In this document: positions 35,458 to 45,828 of the stretch, piece by piece
Layout: every line of letters starts with the position of its first letter
How positions within the stretch are numbered: the first letter of the stretch is position 1
NCBI RefSeq assembly: GCF_002863865.1
Contig: NZ_CP022684.1
Span: 3,973,990 to 4,037,989, forward strand
From: Ketobacter alkanivorans
Lineage (GTDB): Bacteria; Pseudomonadota; Gammaproteobacteria; Pseudomonadales; Ketobacteraceae
Reading direction: 5' to 3'
DNA: 64,000 nucleotides
The notes under the pieces: generated by a model
The model's input: only the letters and a program-made list of their open reading frames with translations
Told to the model about the DNA's origin: nothing
The model's database searches: none
Position numbers and translations under genes: made by a program

Positions 35458-36393
35458 ATAAAACCAATTTTTGGGCAGAACACAGCAAATCGCTACCGTT
35501 TGATGCTTTTTAGCGTTATTTCGTTTGTTTTGATCTTTCTTGACCATCGTTTTGAGTTCCTCAATCCGGTGCGCTTTACCCTGTCTATCGCCACCGCCCC
35601 GATCCAATATGTGGCGGACATTCCGGCGGAACTGCTGTCCTGGTCGGAAAGCAGCGTGCGCTCACGTTCAGATCTGGAGGATGAAAACGCCCGCTTGCAG
35701 TCTGAAGTGCTGGTGTTAAAGCGCAGGGTGCAGAAATTGGCTTCTACCGTAGCCGAGAACACCCGACTCAAAGAGCTTATGAATGCATCCGACGTGGTGG
35801 ACGATCAAGTATTGATCGCTGAGATCATTGGCGTTGATCCCGACCCCTACCGCCATGAGGCCATCGTCAATAAGGGCTCCGGGGACGATGTTTATGTGGG
35901 GCAAGCGGTGCTGGATGCCGAAGGTTTGATGGGGCAGGTGATTGAAGTGGGCCTGCTTTCCAGCCGGGTGCTGCTGATTTCTGATATCTCACACGGTATT
36001 CCGGTGCATGTGAATCGCAATGGTGTGCGTGCCATCGCCGTTGGATCGGGCAAGCTGGATCAGCTCAATTTGATTCATGTGCCCGATACGGCCGATATCG
36101 TGCGGGGTGATCTGTTGGTCAGTTCTGGCCTCGGCGGCCGCTTCCCGAAAGGTTATCCTGTGGGCGTGGTTACAAAAGTGGAGCACGATCCTGGCCAGCC
36201 CTTCGCATTGGTGGAGGCAAAGCCCATGGCCAATCTGGATCGATCGCGCCATGTTCTGCTGGTTTTTTCTGAGGAAAATCGAAAGCTTATGCCGTTGTTG
36301 TCTGGTCAGGCAGCACCCGCTCAGAAGCCAATCGCAACCGATAATCCAGAGGCGACACCTTCGCCAGAGAAGGAGGGCGTGAATGGACAGTAG
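35458..36393 (+). CDS. mreC: Rod-shape determining protein MreC, apparent ATA start
   Basis: MreC is a bitopic inner-membrane protein whose periplasmic coiled coil and beta domains activate the PBP2-RodA elongasome. Here a membrane helix (LMLFSVISFVLIFLDHRF), a coiled coil (SDLEDENARLQSEVLVLKRRVQKLA) and the beta domain (GLMGQVIEVGLLSSRVLLISD) are present. The usual cytoplasmic N-terminus of the family (IKPIFGQ...) is encoded in frame, but it begins at ATA, with a stop three codons before the ATA region and no ATG, GTG or TTG until 35500. Counting from ATA gives 311 residues; from TTG, 297. Either AUA initiates, a shorter MreC is made, or a base is wrong. mreD overlaps its 3' end by 11 bases. 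Confidence 0.85.
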   Translation: MKPIFGQNTANRYRLMLFSVISFVLIFLDHRFEFLNPVRFTLSIATAPIQYVADIPAELLSWSESSVRSRSDLEDENARLQSEVLVLKRRVQKLASTVAENTRLKELMNASDVVDDQVLIAEIIGVDPDPYRHEAIVNKGSGDDVYVGQAVLDAEGLMGQVIEVGLLSSRVLLISDISHGIPVHVNRNGVRAIAVGSGKLDQLNLIHVPDTADIVRGDLLVSSGLGGRFPKGYPVGVVTKVEHDPGQPFALVEAKPMANLDRSRHVLLVFSEENRKLMPLLSGQAAPAQKPIATDNPEATPSPEKEGVNGQ

Positions 36394-36871
36394 AACCGCG
36401 TCGGACGGCCTGGGTGTTGTGATATTCAGTCTGGTGGTAGCCGGGGTGTTGACCGCAGTTCCATTGCCGGACTGGGCGAATGTGATGCGGCCGGCCTGGG
36501 TGCCATTGGTGTTGATCTATTGGGTTATCGCCATGCCCCATCGGATTGGCGTGATCAGTGGTTGGGGCACTGGCTTGATGTTGGATGCCCTTACCGGAGC
36601 AGTGTTGGGGCAGAACGCCTTGGCGCTGGGGTTGGTGGCATACGTTGCCTATGTTTTGCATATGCGGATCAGGGTGTTCCCGCTCTGGCAGCAATGTTTG
36701 TCTATTCTTGTGTTGGTGGGCACTTACCAATTAGTGAGTATATTGGTGATGCGTGCTGTCCAAATAACACCTTGGACTTTCTGGTACTGGGTATCAGTGG
36801 TGGTATCGGCTTTGGTATGGCCCCTGGTGAGTCTTGCGATGAGTTATTTGAGGGGCAATCGTGTCTATTGA
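36383..36871 (+). CDS. mreD: Rod-shape determining protein MreD
   Basis: A 162-residue integral membrane protein with about five helices, partner of MreC in the elongasome. MreD proteins are poorly conserved; assignment rests on length, hydrophobicity, segments such as PLPDWANVMRPAWVPLVLIYWVIAMPHRIGVISGW and GTGLMLDALTGAVLGQNAL, and position. The start ATG overlaps the mreC end by 11 bases and its own end overlaps maf by 11 bases, so mreC-mreD-maf-rng appear translationally coupled. Confidence 0.93.
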   Translation: MDSRTASDGLGVVIFSLVVAGVLTAVPLPDWANVMRPAWVPLVLIYWVIAMPHRIGVISGWGTGLMLDALTGAVLGQNALALGLVAYVAYVLHMRIRVFPLWQQCLSILVLVGTYQLVSILVMRAVQITPWTFWYWVSVVVSALVWPLVSLAMSYLRGNRVY

Positions 36872-37472
36872 TAGAGTTTATTTGGCCTCATCGTCCCCCA
36901 GGCGGCGTGAGCTGTTACATCAGATTGGCGTCAACTTCACAGTGATGCACGCGGATGTGGATGAATCGGTGGGCGAGGGCGAGGCACCACTGGATTATGT
37001 GTGTCGTTTGGCTCAGGCCAAAGCGGAAGCGGTGTTGGCTAGGCTGCAGGTGGAAGGGTTGCAGTCGTGTCCGGTGTTGGGTGCCGACACCAGCGTTGTC
37101 CTTGGGCAGCAGATTCTGGGAAAACCAGAGAACGAAGAGCATGCGGTGGCGATGCTGATGATGCTGTCTGGTAAGACCCATCAAGTGATTACGGCGGTGG
37201 CCTTGGCAGAAGAAGAGCAAACCCGAATGGTGCATTCCATTACCGATGTCAGCTTCCGAGAGATAAGCGAACAAGAAGCCCATAATTACTGGTTAAGTGG
37301 TGAGCCCGCGGATAAGGCCGGTGGCTATGGTATTCAGGGCTTTGGTGCCATATTGGTCGAGAGGCTGTCAGGCAGTTACAGTGGTGTGGTTGGCCTGCCT
37401 CTATATGAGACCGCAAATTTGTTGAAGCAGGCCGATGTGCGCCTGTGGAAACGATCAGAGAAAACAGCGTAA
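36861..37472 (+). CDS. maf: Maf-family nucleotide pyrophosphatase (YhdE type)
   Basis: A 203-residue house-cleaning pyrophosphatase of the Maf family; YhdE-type members hydrolyse dTTP and UTP. The N-terminal LASSSPRRRELLHQIG, the GADTSVVLGQQILGKPENEEHA block and the GGYGIQGFGAILVERLSGSYSGVVGLPL block are diagnostic. Overlaps mreD by 11 bases at its start and rng by one base at its end (TAATG), the standard order in gammaproteobacteria. Confidence 0.95.
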   Translation: MSIDRVYLASSSPRRRELLHQIGVNFTVMHADVDESVGEGEAPLDYVCRLAQAKAEAVLARLQVEGLQSCPVLGADTSVVLGQQILGKPENEEHAVAMLMMLSGKTHQVITAVALAEEEQTRMVHSITDVSFREISEQEAHNYWLSGEPADKAGGYGIQGFGAILVERLSGSYSGVVGLPLYETANLLKQADVRLWKRSEKTA

Positions 37473-38944
37473 TGAGTGAAGAATTACTGGTAAACGTGAC
37501 CCCGATGGAAACCCGAGTAGCAGTGGTTGAGAACGGGGTTGTGCAGGAACTGTTTTTGGAGCGCACAGCCAAGCGTGGCCTGGTGGGCAGTATATATCAA
37601 GGCAAGGTCGCCCGTGTATTGCCCGGCATGCAGGCAGCGTTTATCGATATCGGTCTGGAGCGGGCCGCGTTTTTGCACGCCAAAGATATCTGGCAACCTA
37701 ATCGGCCGGAGGATAATGGCGACAGTACGCCCAATATTTCGGATCTGGTGGCAGAAGGCCAGCCCATTGTGGTTCAGATCACCAAGGATATGATTGGCAC
37801 CAAGGGCGCGCGCCTTACGACACATCTTTCCATTCCATCCCGTTACCTGGTTTACATGCCCAACACTGAACACATCGGCATATCCCAGCGCATAGAAGAT
37901 GAACAGGAGCGGGAAAGGCTGCGCGGCATTATGGACACGGTGCTGCAGGAACGGGAAGACATCCCCAAGAAAGGTTTTATTCTGCGCACGGCTGCCGAAG
38001 GTGCAGACGAGGACTCACTGCGGCGCGATGTGGACTTTCTGCGCCGTCTGTGGCGCTCGATCAGTGAAAAAATTGCCCGTGCCAACCCGGTAACGCTGAT
38101 TCATCGTGACTTGGCTTTGGCCATGCGCACCCTGCGCGATGAGGTGCGGCCGGGGGTAGAGAAAGTGCGCATTGACTCCCGTGAAACTTACGGCAAAGTG
38201 ATTGAGTTTGTACGCGAGTATATCCCTGATGTGGAAGCGTTAGTGGAGCACTACCCCGGTGAACGGCCGATATTTGATTTGTACAGTGTCGAACTGGAAA
38301 TCCAGAAAGCACTGGCTCGTCAAGTGCCGCTGAAATCAGGTGGCCACCTGATCGTTGATCAGACAGAAGCCATGTCCACCATTGATGTCAATACAGGCGC
38401 ATTTGTTGGCCATCGCAATCTAGAAGAAACCATTTTCAAAACCAACCTCGAAGCCACCCAGGCAATTGCACGGCAGCTGCGACTGCGCAATTTGGGGGGG
38501 ATCATCATTATCGATTTTATCGACATGGAAGATCCTGAGCACCGCCGTCAGGTGTTGCGCATGTTCGAAAAGGCTCTGGAACGGGATCACGCCAAAACCA
38601 AAATCACACAGGTGTCTGAATTGGGGTTGGTGGAAATGACCCGCAAGCGTACTCGAGAAAGTCTTGCTCGGGTGATGTGTGAAGATTGCCCCACTTGCAG
38701 TGGTCGGGGTATTGTCAAAACGCCGGACACGGTCTGTTATGAGATCTTCCGTGAAATCCTGCGTCAGTTCCGTGCCTATGAAGTTGAATCTTTTTTAGTG
38801 ATTGCCTCCCAGGCGGTGGTCGATCGATTGTTGGATGAAGAGTCTGCGAACGTTGCTGATCTCGAAATCTTCATCAAGAAAACCATTCGTTTTCAGGTGG
38901 AAACGCTGTACTCCCAGGAAGAATTCGATGTGGTGCTTATGTAA
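37472..38944 (+). CDS. rng: Ribonuclease G
   Basis: A 490-residue endoribonuclease of the RNase E/G family that matures the 5' end of 16S rRNA and trims mRNAs. An S1 domain (about residues 30-115), the 5'-sensor and DNase I-like catalytic domain with VDQTEAMSTIDVNTGAFVG and GGIIIIDFIDM (metal-binding Asp residues), and the zinc-link CEDCPTCSGRG are present. The length is that of RNase G; the long C-terminal scaffold of RNase E is absent. A nine-codon upstream extension is rejected because the ATG at TAATG overlaps the maf stop. Confidence 0.96.
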   Translation: MSEELLVNVTPMETRVAVVENGVVQELFLERTAKRGLVGSIYQGKVARVLPGMQAAFIDIGLERAAFLHAKDIWQPNRPEDNGDSTPNISDLVAEGQPIVVQITKDMIGTKGARLTTHLSIPSRYLVYMPNTEHIGISQRIEDEQERERLRGIMDTVLQEREDIPKKGFILRTAAEGADEDSLRRDVDFLRRLWRSISEKIARANPVTLIHRDLALAMRTLRDEVRPGVEKVRIDSRETYGKVIEFVREYIPDVEALVEHYPGERPIFDLYSVELEIQKALARQVPLKSGGHLIVDQTEAMSTIDVNTGAFVGHRNLEETIFKTNLEATQAIARQLRLRNLGGIIIIDFIDMEDPEHRRQVLRMFEKALERDHAKTKITQVSELGLVEMTRKRTRESLARVMCEDCPTCSGRGIVKTPDTVCYEIFREILRQFRAYEVESFLVIASQAVVDRLLDEESANVADLEIFIKKTIRFQVETLYSQEEFDVVLM

Positions 38945-38956
38945 CAGGAGCAGGTG

Positions 38957-41900
38957 GTGAAACGCCTTGCTGCCGGTGTCGCCCGGGTTGTGCTCAGCCT
39001 TTGTGTCGCGGTTCTCGTACTATGCGCTGTGTTTGTTGGTGTGGCTCGGGAGCTGGTTTACGAGATCGATGATTTCCAACCGCAAATTGTTGAGTTCATC
39101 AATCAGCAATCGGGTTTGCAGTTACAGCTGGCTTCAATTTCAGGCAGCTGGAAAGGTTTAGCACCACGTTTCACTTTGCATGATGTTTCTGTTCGCATGG
39201 CCACTTCCAGCGGTGAGCCTATGCTGGTTTCATCTATCGAGCTGGAAATTCTGTTACTAAAATCCCTGCTTAGTCTGCAACCGCGGATACGCCTTAGTGT
39301 GGATGGCGCACGGGCCACGGCGGTGTTCAAAGATCAGCATTTGGTGATGTCCGGTTTTGAGTCTTTGGCTGAACCGCAGCCCAGGCAGGCGGAAGATCAG
39401 GGTGAGTCAGCGTTGGATATTCTATTGGCGCAACCCAGGCTGAGTTTTTCCAATAGCCAGCTGCATGTTGATGGCCTATACGACGTACCGGTGACGCTCA
39501 GTGTACATCAGCTTCAAACCGAGGCGGGCCTCAGGCGTCGCTACCTATTAGGAGACTTCACCGCCCATGGTCCCAGTGATATTCACTTTTCTTTGAAAGG
39601 TCGGGTCCGTGGGTCTGTGCTGCGCCAGGGTTCTTTGAATGGTGGGCTGTTTGTGAATGTGGATGCGGCGGACTGGTACGCCTGGATACCTCAACAACAC
39701 CGGGCGTTGCCCCAGGCCTCGTTAGAAAGCCTGCAGGGTGGCGCGCGGTTCTGGTTTAACTTTAAGGCAGGCGTTGCCGAAGAGATCGTCACGGATTTCA
39801 AAATCGACGATATCCGTCTCAACAGCAGCAACGATATTAAACCACCTCATATTCAGGATCTGGAAGGCAAAGCGCGATGGGCTTTACTGGCCAATAATGA
39901 GTGGCGCTTGGACCTTCAGGATCTGCGCTTGCAGACGGATCGGTTTCTGTGGATGCCCAGCGTTGTTCATCTGGTAGCAGGTGCCCAACCAGACGATACA
40001 ACCAGATACCGTATTGTGGTGGATGATGTGGATATTGAGCCATGGGTTAATTATTACCTCGGCATCCAGTCTGCGGAAGACAAAGTACACCAGATACTCA
40101 GTAAGTTGCGCCCATCAGGCAAACTGCAGGAGGTCGCAGTGGAATTAATGGTGGGCGATAAACAGCTGAAAGATTATCGCTTTGCAGTGACTCTGGCCGG
40201 TTTTCAAAACCGCCCCTGGCAGTTTTACCCAGGCTTGCACGATCTTGAAGTGAGGGCCTGGGGTAAGAAAGGAACCACCCTGTTCAGCATTGACGAAGAT
40301 TATCTGGAGCTGAATTACCCAAGGCTGTTTCGTGATGTCATCACGATCAATAGTGCTCATGCCCAATTGCAGTTGCAGGAATTAGACGATCAGTGGTTTC
40401 TGCAGTCTGGTGTCATTAATGCCAGCACCCGCGATGCCCGCGCCGCTACCCAGTTGTCATTGTCGATTCCGAAAGACAAAGCATTGCCTCCTTTTTTACA
40501 ATTGCAGGCCACTCTTCGTGATGGTGACGGTAAAAACAAATCGTTGTATTTGCCTGCAGGGGTGTTGAGCGAGCCACTGCTGGCATGGCTGGATGATGCG
40601 ATTATCGATGGCCATCTAATGCGGGGAGATGTTGTTGTGCATGGCCCTGCACGCTTGCATGATACAGAGCCTTTGGGGGTGCTGCTGGGGTTTACCGCTT
40701 CGGATGGTGTGTTGCAATTTCTGCCCGACTGGGAAGCGCCGGTACGTAATGGTGTGGCCGATGTGGTGGTGGACCAAGGCGAAGTGGATGCCAGGGTGTT
40801 ACAGGCAAGCTATTACGGGCAGAGCCTCAAACAGGGCGCGGTGACTCTGCCGAAAATCAAGCAAGATACCCCTCATGTATTGAGTGTACGTGTTCAAACA
40901 GAAGGGCCTGCTGCCGAAGGATTCAGCATTCTGACGGGTTCACCGTTGCGCAGCTCCATTGGTGATTTTATAGATGACTTTTCTCTGCAGGGAGACCTTG
41001 CCGTTGATTTTGGTCTGGATATTCCCTTGCAAGCGGAGTTCAAAAACCAGATCAGTTCGGTTACCCGCGTTCAGCTTGAGAAAGGCACATTGAATCTGCA
41101 AAGCCAGAACATAACGATCAAAGATCTGACTGCCCAAGTAACGTTCGATCTGGCGAAAGGTCTTTCTGCCAAGACGCTGATGGGTAGGTTTCTTGGTGGG
41201 CAAGTAAGCGGGGCCATCAAAACCACCAAAAATACCCAGGGGGACACCACAGTATTGCAAATGCGTGGCAACACCAGCGTGGCTGCCTTGAATCAGTGGC
41301 GGCCTCTTTCGGTATTACAACCTGTTTCCGGTGCGCTGCGCTATGATGCAATGATCACGATACCGGTCGGCCCTCAGAAGCGCACACACGCGCAACCGCG
41401 ACTGCAGATTAAGTCTGATTTAAAGGGGGTGCAGGTAGCGCTACCCGCTCCTTTCGGCAAGGTGGCAGCTCAGACGGTTCCCTTCAGCTTTGGGATGGGG
41501 TTGGGGGGCGTTCCCGTGCAGTTAGACGTACAATATGGCGACTACTTCAAGCTGTTAACCTCCAGTGGATCGGAAGGCGTCGAACGCAGTGCTTTGCATT
41601 TTGGCCCAGGCACAGTATCGCTGCCGGAACACAATATTGTCAGGGTGTCTGGTGTTCTGCCCCGTTTCGATGATGCCGAGTGGAGACCTGTTTTTGATAA
41701 CATTAATACCACCGCGAACAAGAATAACGAGAACACAGATCCAGGTTTGTTATACCGATTGGATGACTCCACTCTGCGGGTGGATGATCTTACATTGACA
41801 GGGTACGCACTGGGCCAGACTGATCTGAAGTTGTTGCGAGGTGATCAGCAATGGCTGGTGTGGATTAACAACAGCATGGCAACCGGTAAACTGACATTCC

Positions 41901-42949
41901 CTGATTACCTGCTGGGCGTGCCTGAAGATTACGCTAAACAAACCATACCCATCGTTGTTGATCTTGAGCGTCTCCACATCGAAAAAAGTCAGAATGGTGT
42001 TGCGGAGGCCGAGCAGGAGCCGGTGCAGTGGCAGCCCGCTGATGTTTCTCCCAAGGCTTTTCCTCCTGTTGACATCACGCTGGGCCAGTTCACGGTTGGG
42101 GATGCCAATTTTGGCAGTTGGAAAATCAAGGCTACGCCTGTTACCAATGGCGTGAATATTCCTGACTTCAGTGCCAAAGTCGGTAAAGCTTCTTTAACGG
42201 GTAATGCGCAATGGTCGGAATCCATAACCGGTCAACGTAATACCACCGTTCAGGCTACGTTAGGCGCTAAAAACGTGGCCAATATTGTAAAGGCGATGGG
42301 TGGCACACCGTTCATCAGCAGTAAAACAGCAGGTGCTACGGGTGAGCTGAAATGGCCTGGTGCGCCTTTCGAATTTGCGCTGGGGAGAACCCAGGGCGAT
42401 CTTTCCGTCAAGTTGCAAAGTGGCGTGTTTTATAATGTGAATTCCAATGCGGCAGGCAAGTTGTGGGGAGCGTTGAATTTCGAAACCTTATTGCGGCGTC
42501 TGCAGCTGGATTTTGATGATATCAGCGAGTCCGAGATGGTTTACGACGAGCTAAGCGGCAACATAGAGCTGGATAAAGGTATTTTGAACATCTCCCGTGT
42601 GAAGTTGAATTCACCGGCAATAAAGATGAATGCCAGTGGCAAGATTGATGTGGAGCGCAGTACCTTGGATGTGGGGTTGGATGTGGCGTTACCGGTAACC
42701 CGTAACCTCGTGCTTCCGGCTGCCGTGATCGGAGGGGTTCCTGCCGCTGCGACGGCCTACGTAGTAGAAAAAATGTTCGGTGAGCAGTTCGATAAACTTA
42801 CAACCATTAAGTACGACATCAAGGGCACCTTTGACGAGCCTTTGGTGACGGTAAAGGATTCTTTCAGCATAATTCCCAAGCAAGTAGGTGAAGCTGTGAT
42901 CAATAAAGACAAGGCCGAGATGCCACCCGCAGTAGAGGTTACACCGTGA
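38957..42949 (+). CDS. yhdP: YhdP-family AsmA-like envelope protein
   Basis: A giant 1330-residue protein with one N-terminal membrane helix (about residues 6-30) and a long periplasmic beta-rich body, ending in an AsmA-like C-terminal region (KLNSPAIKMNASGKIDVERSTLDVGLDVALP). YhdP, TamB and YdbH are thought to form bridges carrying phospholipids to the outer membrane. Starts at GTG; the second of two tandem GTGs has the better spacing to AGGAG. It follows rng by 9 bp and overlaps the nitrilase gene by four bases. The length is close to E. coli YhdP. It complements the Mla and Lpt genes elsewhere in this window. Confidence 0.93.
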   Translation: MKRLAAGVARVVLSLCVAVLVLCAVFVGVARELVYEIDDFQPQIVEFINQQSGLQLQLASISGSWKGLAPRFTLHDVSVRMATSSGEPMLVSSIELEILLLKSLLSLQPRIRLSVDGARATAVFKDQHLVMSGFESLAEPQPRQAEDQGESALDILLAQPRLSFSNSQLHVDGLYDVPVTLSVHQLQTEAGLRRRYLLGDFTAHGPSDIHFSLKGRVRGSVLRQGSLNGGLFVNVDAADWYAWIPQQHRALPQASLESLQGGARFWFNFKAGVAEEIVTDFKIDDIRLNSSNDIKPPHIQDLEGKARWALLANNEWRLDLQDLRLQTDRFLWMPSVVHLVAGAQPDDTTRYRIVVDDVDIEPWVNYYLGIQSAEDKVHQILSKLRPSGKLQEVAVELMVGDKQLKDYRFAVTLAGFQNRPWQFYPGLHDLEVRAWGKKGTTLFSIDEDYLELNYPRLFRDVITINSAHAQLQLQELDDQWFLQSGVINASTRDARAATQLSLSIPKDKALPPFLQLQATLRDGDGKNKSLYLPAGVLSEPLLAWLDDAIIDGHLMRGDVVVHGPARLHDTEPLGVLLGFTASDGVLQFLPDWEAPVRNGVADVVVDQGEVDARVLQASYYGQSLKQGAVTLPKIKQDTPHVLSVRVQTEGPAAEGFSILTGSPLRSSIGDFIDDFSLQGDLAVDFGLDIPLQAEFKNQISSVTRVQLEKGTLNLQSQNITIKDLTAQVTFDLAKGLSAKTLMGRFLGGQVSGAIKTTKNTQGDTTVLQMRGNTSVAALNQWRPLSVLQPVSGALRYDAMITIPVGPQKRTHAQPRLQIKSDLKGVQVALPAPFGKVAAQTVPFSFGMGLGGVPVQLDVQYGDYFKLLTSSGSEGVERSALHFGPGTVSLPEHNIVRVSGVLPRFDDAEWRPVFDNINTTANKNNENTDPGLLYRLDDSTLRVDDLTLTGYALGQTDLKLLRGDQQWLVWINNSMATGKLTFPDYLLGVPEDYAKQTIPIVVDLERLHIEKSQNGVAEAEQEPVQWQPADVSPKAFPPVDITLGQFTVGDANFGSWKIKATPVTNGVNIPDFSAKVGKASLTGNAQWSESITGQRNTTVQATLGAKNVANIVKAMGGTPFISSKTAGATGELKWPGAPFEFALGRTQGDLSVKLQSGVFYNVNSNAAGKLWGALNFETLLRRLQLDFDDISESEMVYDELSGNIELDKGILNISRVKLNSPAIKMNASGKIDVERSTLDVGLDVALPVTRNLVLPAAVIGGVPAAATAYVVEKMFGEQFDKLTTIKYDIKGTFDEPLVTVKDSFSIIPKQVGEAVINKDKAEMPPAVEVTP

Positions 42950-43794
42950 CCGTAGTGCGGGTGGCGGCTGTGCAAATGGTCAGCACCTTTGATGTAGAGG
43001 CTAATTTGCGCAGCGCAGAGCAGCTACTGACCCAGGCTGCAGATCAGGGCGCGTCGATGGCTGTGTTGCCGGAGAACTTTGCCGTGCTGGACAGCGACAA
43101 CTTAATGCGCTGGGGCGAAGAGGAACGCAAAACCCGATTGTTCAGTCAGTTTCTGTCGCAGCAGGCGCGTAAACTGGGTATGCAGATTGTGGGTGGCACG
43201 ATTCCTCTGCGTGAGCGGATGGATGGCAGTGGTGTAACCGGAAACCGCGTTACCGCATCATCGTTGTTGTTTGATGAGCAAGGTGAGCTGCAGGCGCGTT
43301 ACGATAAAATCCACTTATTTGATGTGTCGGTGCAGGATCAGCAGGGTCAATATCTGGAATCCCGCGTGATCGAACCCGGCACTAAAACCGTCGCCACCCC
43401 GTCGGCCTGTGGTTTGCTGGGCCTGTCAGTGTGTTATGACCTGCGTTTTCCGGAGCTGTATCAGGCTCTGACTCATGAAGGGTGTGTTGCGTTTACCGTG
43501 CCCTCGGCGTTTACCTATCGAACGGGGCAGGCTCATTGGGAAACCTTGCTACGTGCTCGCGCTATCGAGAATCAGGCTTTTGTAATCGCTCCCAATCAGG
43601 GAGGTAAGCATTCTGAAAAACGTGAAACCTGGGGCCACAGTATGATTGTCGACCCATGGGGCGCTGTGCTGACACAGCGGGAGAGTGGTGCCGGTATCAT
43701 CCTGGCGGATCTGGATATGGGCTGGTTGCAGGAAGTGCGATCTGCCATGCCCCTGCCGCAGCATAAACGACTTAAACGGGCGGAGCTTACATGA
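42946..43794 (+). CDS. Carbon-nitrogen hydrolase (Nit family)
   Basis: A 282-residue nitrilase-superfamily amidase with the Glu-Lys-Cys triad visible: E43 in VLPENFAV, K121 in YDKIHLFDV and C163 in [14 protein letters not shown]. The [15 protein letters not shown] segment and [24 protein letters not shown] are typical of Nit1-like enzymes, which in other organisms remove deaminated glutathione. That activity is plausible here but not shown. GTG start at the GTGA overlap with yhdP; its own end overlaps tldD by four bases. This is the conserved yhdP-nit-tldD order. Confidence 0.92.
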   Translation: MTVVRVAAVQMVSTFDVEANLRSAEQLLTQAADQGASMAVLPENFAVLDSDNLMRWGEEERKTRLFSQFLSQQARKLGMQIVGGTIPLRERMDGSGVTGNRVTASSLLFDEQGELQARYDKIHLFDVSVQDQQGQYLESRVIEPGTKTVATPSACGLLGLSVCYDLRFPELYQALTHEGCVAFTVPSAFTYRTGQAHWETLLRARAIENQAFVIAPNQGGKHSEKRETWGHSMIVDPWGAVLTQRESGAGIILADLDMGWLQEVRSAMPLPQHKRLKRAELT

Positions 43795-45227
43795 GCGACT
43801 CATTGTTGCAACAGGCACAACAGACTTTATGGCAACCGGTAGCATTGGGCGAAGCCGATTTGATCCGCGTAGTGGAATCCATGCTGGGCAAAGGTGCTGA
43901 CTTTGCGGATCTGTATTTTGAAAAGACCCTCGCAGAATCCTGGAACCTGGAAGACAGCATCGTAAAAGACGGAAGCTTCAGCGTAGGGGGTGGCGTGGGA
44001 GTGCGTGCCCTATGTGGTGATAAAACCGGTTTCTCGTATTCGGATCAGGCAGATCTCCACTCCATTCAACAGGCAGCGGCGGCTGCAGCCAGTATCGCCA
44101 GTGGCACCGCGGCTAAGGTGAAGCCGTTGCTTACACCAAGCTGTCAGCAGCTGTACAGCGCCGTGAATCCGTTGGACAGTATTGATCGAAACCAGAAAGT
44201 GGCGTTGCTGCAGAAAGCGGATCAGTTGGCGCGCCAGCTCGACCCCTGTGTTGTGGACGTCAGCGTGAGCCTGTCGGGTGCTTGGAAAACCGTATTGGTA
44301 TTGGCCAGCGATGGCACCTTGGCAGCGGATGTACGGCCCCTGGTGCGTTTCAGCGTGTCGGTGGTGTTGGAGAAAAATGGCCGCAAAGAGCGTGGCAATG
44401 GCGGCGGCGGTGGTCGCAGTGGATACGTTCAGTTTGATGATGATACGGTGGCCAGTTACGTAAACGATGCCATAAAAATGGCTCAAGTGAATCTGGAAGC
44501 GATTGATGCTCCGGCTGGCGCGATGCCGGTCGTGTTGGGGGCTGGCTGGCCTGGTGTGCTGTTACATGAGGCAGTGGGGCACGGTTTGGAAGGCGATTTT
44601 AACCGTAAAGGCAGCTCCAATTATTCGGGCCGTATTGGCACCAGTGTGGCGTCGCCGCTGTGCACCATTGTGGATGATGGCACCTTACCGCACTTGCGCG
44701 GCTCGCTTTCTATTGATGATGAAGGCACGCCTACCCAATACACCACCCTGGTAGAGAAAGGCGTGCTTAAGGGCTATATGCAGGACAAGCATAATGCGGG
44801 CCTGATGGGGCAGAGCCTCACCGGTAACGGGCGTCGCGAATCCTATGCCCATTTGCCTATGCCGCGCATGACCAACACCTATCTGCTGCCCGGTGAAGAC
44901 GATCCCCAGGACATTATCCGCTCGGTGAAAAAAGGATTGTATGCCGTAAACTTCGGCGGTGGATCCGTGGATATCACCTCCGGAAAATTCGTGTTTGCCG
45001 CCAGTGAAGCGTATCTGATTGAAAACGGCAAAATCACCGCGCCGGTAAAAGGAGCCACCTTGATCGGTAACGGCCCCGAAGCCATGTCCAAGGTATCTAT
45101 GTTGGGCAATGATTTGGCACTGGATAAAGGCGTGGGCACCTGTGGTAAGGATGGGCAGTCGGTTCCGGTTGGCGTAGGCCAGCCCACGTTGAAAGTGGAT
45201 GAGTTGGTGGTGGGTGGAACCAACTGA
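43791..45227 (+). CDS. tldD: TldD subunit of the TldD/TldE metalloprotease
   Basis: A 478-residue subunit of the heterodimeric TldD-TldE protease, which degrades unfolded short peptides and matures some peptide antibiotics. TldD holds the zinc motif HEAVGH (H259, E260, H264) in [13 protein letters not shown]. Glycine-rich [14 protein letters not shown] and the C-terminal GGTN are typical. The partner pmbA (tldE) is 640 bp downstream, separated by yjgA on the opposite strand. Start overlaps the nitrilase stop by four bases. Confidence 0.97.
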   Translation: MSDSLLQQAQQTLWQPVALGEADLIRVVESMLGKGADFADLYFEKTLAESWNLEDSIVKDGSFSVGGGVGVRALCGDKTGFSYSDQADLHSIQQAAAAAASIASGTAAKVKPLLTPSCQQLYSAVNPLDSIDRNQKVALLQKADQLARQLDPCVVDVSVSLSGAWKTVLVLASDGTLAADVRPLVRFSVSVVLEKNGRKERGNGGGGGRSGYVQFDDDTVASYVNDAIKMAQVNLEAIDAPAGAMPVVLGAGWPGVLLHEAVGHGLEGDFNRKGSSNYSGRIGTSVASPLCTIVDDGTLPHLRGSLSIDDEGTPTQYTTLVEKGVLKGYMQDKHNAGLMGQSLTGNGRRESYAHLPMPRMTNTYLLPGEDDPQDIIRSVKKGLYAVNFGGGSVDITSGKFVFAASEAYLIENGKITAPVKGATLIGNGPEAMSKVSMLGNDLALDKGVGTCGKDGQSVPVGVGQPTLKVDELVVGGTN

Positions 45228-45251
45228 GTTGTATCAAGCCGCTTCTGGCAA

Positions 45252-45791
45252 TTAGCTGTTACCGCTGGCGTCCCGTAGAAAACGGAACAATTTTCGGGCA
45301 TGGGTGGTACTGGTGTTATCGGGGTTTGTGGTGTTGCCTTGTTGCTCTTTTTTGGCATTGCGCACCAGTTGCCGCAGTTTTTGCGTATCCACCCCGGGGT
45401 AACGCTCGATGACCTCGCCGATGGACTTGTTATCCCCACCGATCAGGGTGTCACGCAAGGTTTCCAGTTCATGGAAGGCACGGGTATTGAGTGTGTGGGC
45501 ATTATCAATCTCACTCAGGCGGGCCTCAATGGCGTCGGTATCGGTTTCACGCAGCACTTTGCCGATGTACTGCTTGTGGCGGCGCAGCCCTTCAAAATTT
45601 TTAATACGCTTACCTTCAGCAATGGCCATGGCGAGTTTGTCGCTCAAGGCAAAGCTTTGCAGCTGGTTATCACCCATTTCCAGCAAGCGTTCGCCTATTT
45701 TCTTGAGGCGTTCAGCTTCCCGTTTAATGGAAGATTTACTGGGGGGGAGATCGTCTTCGTCAAAAGACTCGGTATCGTCGAATTTGGCCAT
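45252..45791 (-). CDS. yjgA: Ribosome biogenesis factor YjgA (DarP)
   Basis: A 179-residue helical protein of the DUF615/YjgA family, which associates with late 50S subunit intermediates. An acidic N-terminus (DDTESFDEDDLPPSKSSIKREAERLKKIGERLLEM) and the two helical bundles (GLRRHKQYIGKVLRETD and YPGVDTQKLRQLVRNAKKE) match. It lies on the opposite strand between the tldD and pmbA genes, a conserved arrangement in gammaproteobacteria, and is divergent from pmbA. Confidence 0.93.
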   Translation of the reverse strand: MAKFDDTESFDEDDLPPSKSSIKREAERLKKIGERLLEMGDNQLQSFALSDKLAMAIAEGKRIKNFEGLRRHKQYIGKVLRETDTDAIEARLSEIDNAHTLNTRAFHELETLRDTLIGGDNKSIGEVIERYPGVDTQKLRQLVRNAKKEQQGNTTNPDNTSTTHARKLFRFLRDASGNS

Positions 45792-45828
45792 ATCGGGAAG
45801 CGTTGCAGTTATACTGTGTAAAAAGCGA

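Noticed and set aside
35449..35460. GTG at 35450 as the mreC start with a frameshift
   Set aside because: GTG CTG TCA TAA ends after three codons and is in a different frame from mreC. No slippery heptamer is present, so programmed frameshifting is not supported.
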